From Cryobacterium levicorallinum (lineage in GTDB: Bacteria > Actinomycetota > Actinomycetes > Actinomycetales > Microbacteriaceae), in NCBI RefSeq assembly GCF_004402405.1, contig NZ_SOFE01000021.1:1-56162 (forward strand): a stretch of DNA of 56,162 nucleotides. The letters run 5' to 3'. Below the pieces are notes generated by a model. That model did not search any database, was not told where the DNA came from, and saw only the letters and a program-made list of their open reading frames with translations. Below are positions 53,570 through 56,162 of this stretch, one piece after another; position 1 is the stretch's first letter, and each line of letters starts with the position of its first letter. A program made the position numbers and the translations under genes.

Positions 53570-55315
53570 ATGCCAATCGGAGGATTCCGCGGCGTTGCCT
53601 TCAGCCTGATCCCGGGGTTGAACACCGCCCTGCACTACCAGCGCGCGTGGCTGATACCTGATCTGCGCGCCGGCATCGTGCTCAGCTTCCTGCTGATCCC
53701 GGCCGGTATGGGCTACGCGGAGGCCTCCGGGCTGCCCGCGTACACCGGCCTGTACGCGACGATCGTGCCGCTGCTGCTCTACGCCGTCTTCGGCCCATCG
53801 CGCATCCTCGTGCTCGGTCCCGACTCGGCGCTCGCCCCGATCATCGCAGCGTCGATCCTGCCGTTGGCGCTCGGCAATACCGAGCGAGCGATTGCCCTCG
53901 CCGGACTCCTCGGCCTGATGGTCGGCCTCATCCTGCTCGTTGCCGGAGTGCTGCGACTCGGCTTCGTCACCGACCTGCTCTCCAAGCCGATCCGGGTCGG
54001 CTACCTCAACGCCGTTGCTTTGCTCGTGATCATTTCGCAGATTCCCAAGCTGCTCGGGTTCTCCATCGACGTTCCCGGCCCGATTCAGGGGATGGGCGCA
54101 ATCATGCAGGCCGCTGCGGCGGGGAGCATTGTCGTCGCCGCGATGCTGCTCGGCCTCGCCTCCCTCGCCGTCATCGTCGGGTTGCGTTTCCTGCTCGGAG
54201 GGCGCATCCCCGGCGTGCTGATCGCGGTCGTCGCGTCCATTGTGGTTACGGCGATCTTCTCGCTGCAGAACGTGCTTCCGATCGTCGGCGCCATGCCGCA
54301 GGGGCTCCCCGCACCGGCGCTCGGCGGCCTCGTCTGGGGCGACGTGGTTTCGCTGATCGGACCGGCGCTGGGCATAGCGCTCATCGCCTTCGCTGACACC
54401 GGGGTGCTCTCCCGCACGCTCGCGGCGCGCCGCGGTGACAGTGTGAACGGCAGCCAGGAGATGGCCGGACTCGGACTCGCCAATATCGGGGGCGGGTTCT
54501 TCGGCGGCTTTCCGATCTCCGCCTCCACCTCACGCACGCCCGTCGCCGAGCAGGCAGGGGCGCGATCCCAGCTGACGAACGTCGTTGGTGCCCTGATCAT
54601 TGTCGTCTTCATGCTTGTTGCCCCCGGCGTAACCGGGTACCTCCCGTCGGCCACACTCGGCGCCGTGGTCATTGTGGCCGCCGCCAGCCTGGTCAATGTT
54701 TCGGGCGTCTCGCGATTGTGGCGGATCGACAAAACGGATGCCCTGCTTTCGATCGCCGCGTTCCTCGGCGTTTTTCTGGTGGGCGTTTTGCAGGGCATTC
54801 TCGTCGCGATCGGACTGTCTCTGGTGGCGTTCGTGATCCGTGCGTGGCGTCCGTATCGGGCGGAGCTCGGGCGCATTCCGGGTGTGCGCGGGTACCATGA
54901 CCGCTCCCGGCATCCGGATGCCGATCGCGTTCCCGGCATCGTTATTGTGCGTTTCGACGCCCCGCTGTTCTTTGCCAACGGGGGTATCTTTGATTACTAC
55001 GTGCGCTCGGTGGTGCGGCGGGCGGAGCGGGAATCGGAGGCCGATGGCACGCCGATTCACACCGTCATCCTTGCCGCCGAGCCGATCACCGATATCGATA
55101 CGACCGCCATTGACGAACTGCTCGAGCTTGACGAGTACCTCGCGTCTCGGGGGGTGACGCTCGTGCTCGCCGAGATGAAGGGGCCGGTGAAGGACCGGCT
55201 GCAGGCCTTCGGACTGGGCAACAGGTTTCCACCCGAGCGGCTCGCGCCGACGGTGGGCGCCGCGGTTGATGCTGCGAGTGGGGAGCTTCGCGACGATATC
55301 GGCGGAGCGATTTGA
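53570..55315 (+). CDS. SulP-family inorganic anion transporter
   Basis: The 581-residue transporter has 10-14 membrane segments (first signature YAEASGLPAYTGLYATIVPLLLYAVFGPSRILVLGPDSALAPI) and a C-terminal STAS domain (about 440-560; FDAPLFFANGGIFDYYVRSVV and DTTAIDELLELDEYLASRGVTLVLAEM). SulP proteins move sulfate, bicarbonate or related anions. The neighbouring cyn genes use bicarbonate, but the gap and different DNA signature argue against a joint role. Confidence 0.93.
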   Translation: MPIGGFRGVAFSLIPGLNTALHYQRAWLIPDLRAGIVLSFLLIPAGMGYAEASGLPAYTGLYATIVPLLLYAVFGPSRILVLGPDSALAPIIAASILPLALGNTERAIALAGLLGLMVGLILLVAGVLRLGFVTDLLSKPIRVGYLNAVALLVIISQIPKLLGFSIDVPGPIQGMGAIMQAAAAGSIVVAAMLLGLASLAVIVGLRFLLGGRIPGVLIAVVASIVVTAIFSLQNVLPIVGAMPQGLPAPALGGLVWGDVVSLIGPALGIALIAFADTGVLSRTLAARRGDSVNGSQEMAGLGLANIGGGFFGGFPISASTSRTPVAEQAGARSQLTNVVGALIIVVFMLVAPGVTGYLPSATLGAVVIVAAASLVNVSGVSRLWRIDKTDALLSIAAFLGVFLVGVLQGILVAIGLSLVAFVIRAWRPYRAELGRIPGVRGYHDRSRHPDADRVPGIVIVRFDAPLFFANGGIFDYYVRSVVRRAERESEADGTPIHTVILAAEPITDIDTTAIDELLELDEYLASRGVTLVLAEMKGPVKDRLQAFGLGNRFPPERLAPTVGAAVDAASGELRDDIGGAI

Positions 55316-55468
55316 GGTGGTCGCGGAGGCCTCTGACTCGGGGCGCTGCGACCTCACCAACGAAGTAGACCACTACATTTAGTCCCTTCGCTCGGCTCAA
55401 ACTCGCGCTCGATCGCTGGCCCGTCCGACGCGCGCATGGCTCTCGCTGCAAAGCAACTACGATTTCCC

Positions 55469-55585
55469 TGCGAGACCCGGCCATTTCGGTTGGTCGAGCT
55501 TGCCGAGACCGCCATGAACCAGCGCGAGCAGGCCTGCGAGACCCGCCCGTTTCCGTTGGTCGAGCTTGCCGAGACCGCCGTGGAC
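55469..55585. repeat. Dispersed repeat, two tandem copies of a 51-bp unit
   Basis: Copies at 55469-55519 and 55535-55585 differ at about six positions. Each begins TGCGAGACCCG and contains TTGGTCGAGCTTGCCGAGACC-type sequence. The GTTGGTCGAGCTTG-CCGAGACC form is familiar as a dispersed intergenic repeat of this bacterial family. The whole gap 55316-55698 holds no other gene. Confidence 0.7.
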
Positions 55586-55652
55586 TGGCCTGAGCCGTCT
55601 CGGCAACGCGCGGTCTGCCCGAATGCATATTCGCACAGAAATTCAAACATAT

Positions 55653-55666
55653 CTGAGAATCTCTCG
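55653..55666 (+). promoter_or_regulatory. 14-nt word shared upstream of both DUF222 genes (copy 2)
   Basis: CTGAGAATCTCTCG, 32 nt before the start codon of the second DUF222 gene, is identical to 870-883 on the other strand. Confidence 0.5.
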
Positions 55667-55698
55667 ACTCTGGCGCATGGTTTTGGTATCCTTCTTCT

Positions 55699-56162
55699 AT
55701 GAGCCAGAGCGGCGATACTCCCCAGCCGGGCCGTGTCGATCCGTTCTTCGCGGCTCACGGCTCACGGCTACCCGCCGTCCACACCCGAGGAGCGCGCCGA
55801 GTTCGAGGTGTTCTGGGCGCAGTGTCAGGCTGATTGGCGGCTCCAACTGGCCGAGGGGCTCGGAGACTGCGCCCCATACGATGACCTCGACCTGGAACCG
55901 GTGAGCCCGGCAGCAGTGAGCCCGGTGGCTGGCCGCCCGGAGTTGATTGACGGCCCGCCCATTCCGGCCGACCTCGATCTGACCGAGGTGTTCGGTGCGG
56001 TGCCGCCCGAGCACCTCTTCGATGAGGACCTCCGCGAGGAGTTCCTGTATACCAATTACCTCGCGGACAATTTTCTCCCGGACGATTTCCTCGCCGACGA
56101 TTCCCTCCCGGCCGAAGGCGCCGCTGGTGAGTTCTCTGCTGGCGCCGATAACTCTGGACAAC
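55699..56162 (+). pseudogene. DUF222/HNH-type gene, frameshifted by a 7-bp tandem duplication, cut by window edge
   Basis: From ATG 55699 the frame reads MSQSGDTPQPGRVDPFFAAHG and then shifts. CGGCTCA occurs twice in tandem at 55751-55764. With one copy removed the frame reads on as FFAAHGYPPSTPEERAEFEVFWAQCQADW and continues open to the end of the window through an acidic segment. This fits the N-terminal part of another DUF222/HNH protein. The duplication looks recent and could revert. No strong ribosome site precedes the ATG. The remainder of the gene lies beyond the window. Confidence 0.65.

Noticed and set aside
53570..55315. SulP transporter as bicarbonate supplier for the cyanase unit
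   Set aside because: It lies 6 kb away, beyond the island edge, with normal host word density and its own context; no shared regulation is visible.

Overview
The window is chromosomal DNA of a GC-rich actinobacterium. Gene content, codon use and several signature genes suggest a Microbacteriaceae member (Cryobacterium/Leifsonia-like): DUF222/HNH multicopy genes, an OleBC fusion, and the heptamer CGGATGC at more than one copy per kb. The taxonomic call is an inference; there is no rRNA in the window.

Layout. Bases 1-1200 hold decayed genes: a DUF222/HNH gene with an internal TAG, and a GNAT fragment. Bases 1.2-9.4 kb carry an SRPBCC protein, a phytoene-desaturase-like flavoprotein, and a LysR regulator divergent from bifunctional putA. 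From 8.4 to 13.7 kb lies a complete long-chain olefin pathway: oleA, fused oleBC, and oleD. A GntR/membrane protein/GntR block and an orphan FetB-like permease follow. From 16.6 to 19.4 kb an Lrp regulator diverges from a GME-family arginine-degrading enzyme (arginine dihydrolase-like by its residues) and rocD. This pair feeds glutamate semialdehyde to the PutA aldehyde dehydrogenase domain. Next come an acetylxylan-esterase-like hydrolase, a ribbon-helix-helix/Doc toxin-antitoxin pair whose Fic motif has lost its histidine, and an lldR-lldD operon with a clear operator. The stretch 23.5-43 kb is mostly core: sufT, a hydroxyacid dehydrogenase, a POT transporter with an internal deletion, MarR/MFS, lipoate ligase, an orphan DNA methyltransferase coupled to an LLM oxidoreductase, a GH1 glycosidase, a secreted amidase, pgm, pheA, a lipid kinase, serS, a HAD phosphatase and an LCP protein, with tRNA-Ser(TGA) and tRNA-Ser(GCT) on either side of the LCP gene.

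From just after tRNA-Ser(GCT) (43,155) to about 52.6 kb the DNA looks acquired. It holds fragments of three or four different transposases, a cynR/cynT-cynS cyanate detoxification unit, remnants of an aconitase and of a DUF2243 gene, a secreted CHRD-like protein, and a metal/thiol-stress block (SHOCT protein, multicopper oxidase, DUF302, a 54-residue cysteine-rich protein, thioredoxin). Four copies of a CsoR-family-type operator, ATAC(C/A)-N5-GGGTAT, link this block, but no CsoR gene is present. The window ends with a small membrane protein, a SulP anion transporter, a dispersed repeat, and a second DUF222/HNH gene broken by a 7-bp tandem duplication.

Two observations stand out. One is the heptamer CGGATGC: about 66 copies by eye, nearly absent from the acquired island, and present as inverted pairs forming hairpins just after three stop codons. 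This resembles DNA-uptake-type words. The other is the CsoR-type regulon with its cysteine-rich microprotein.
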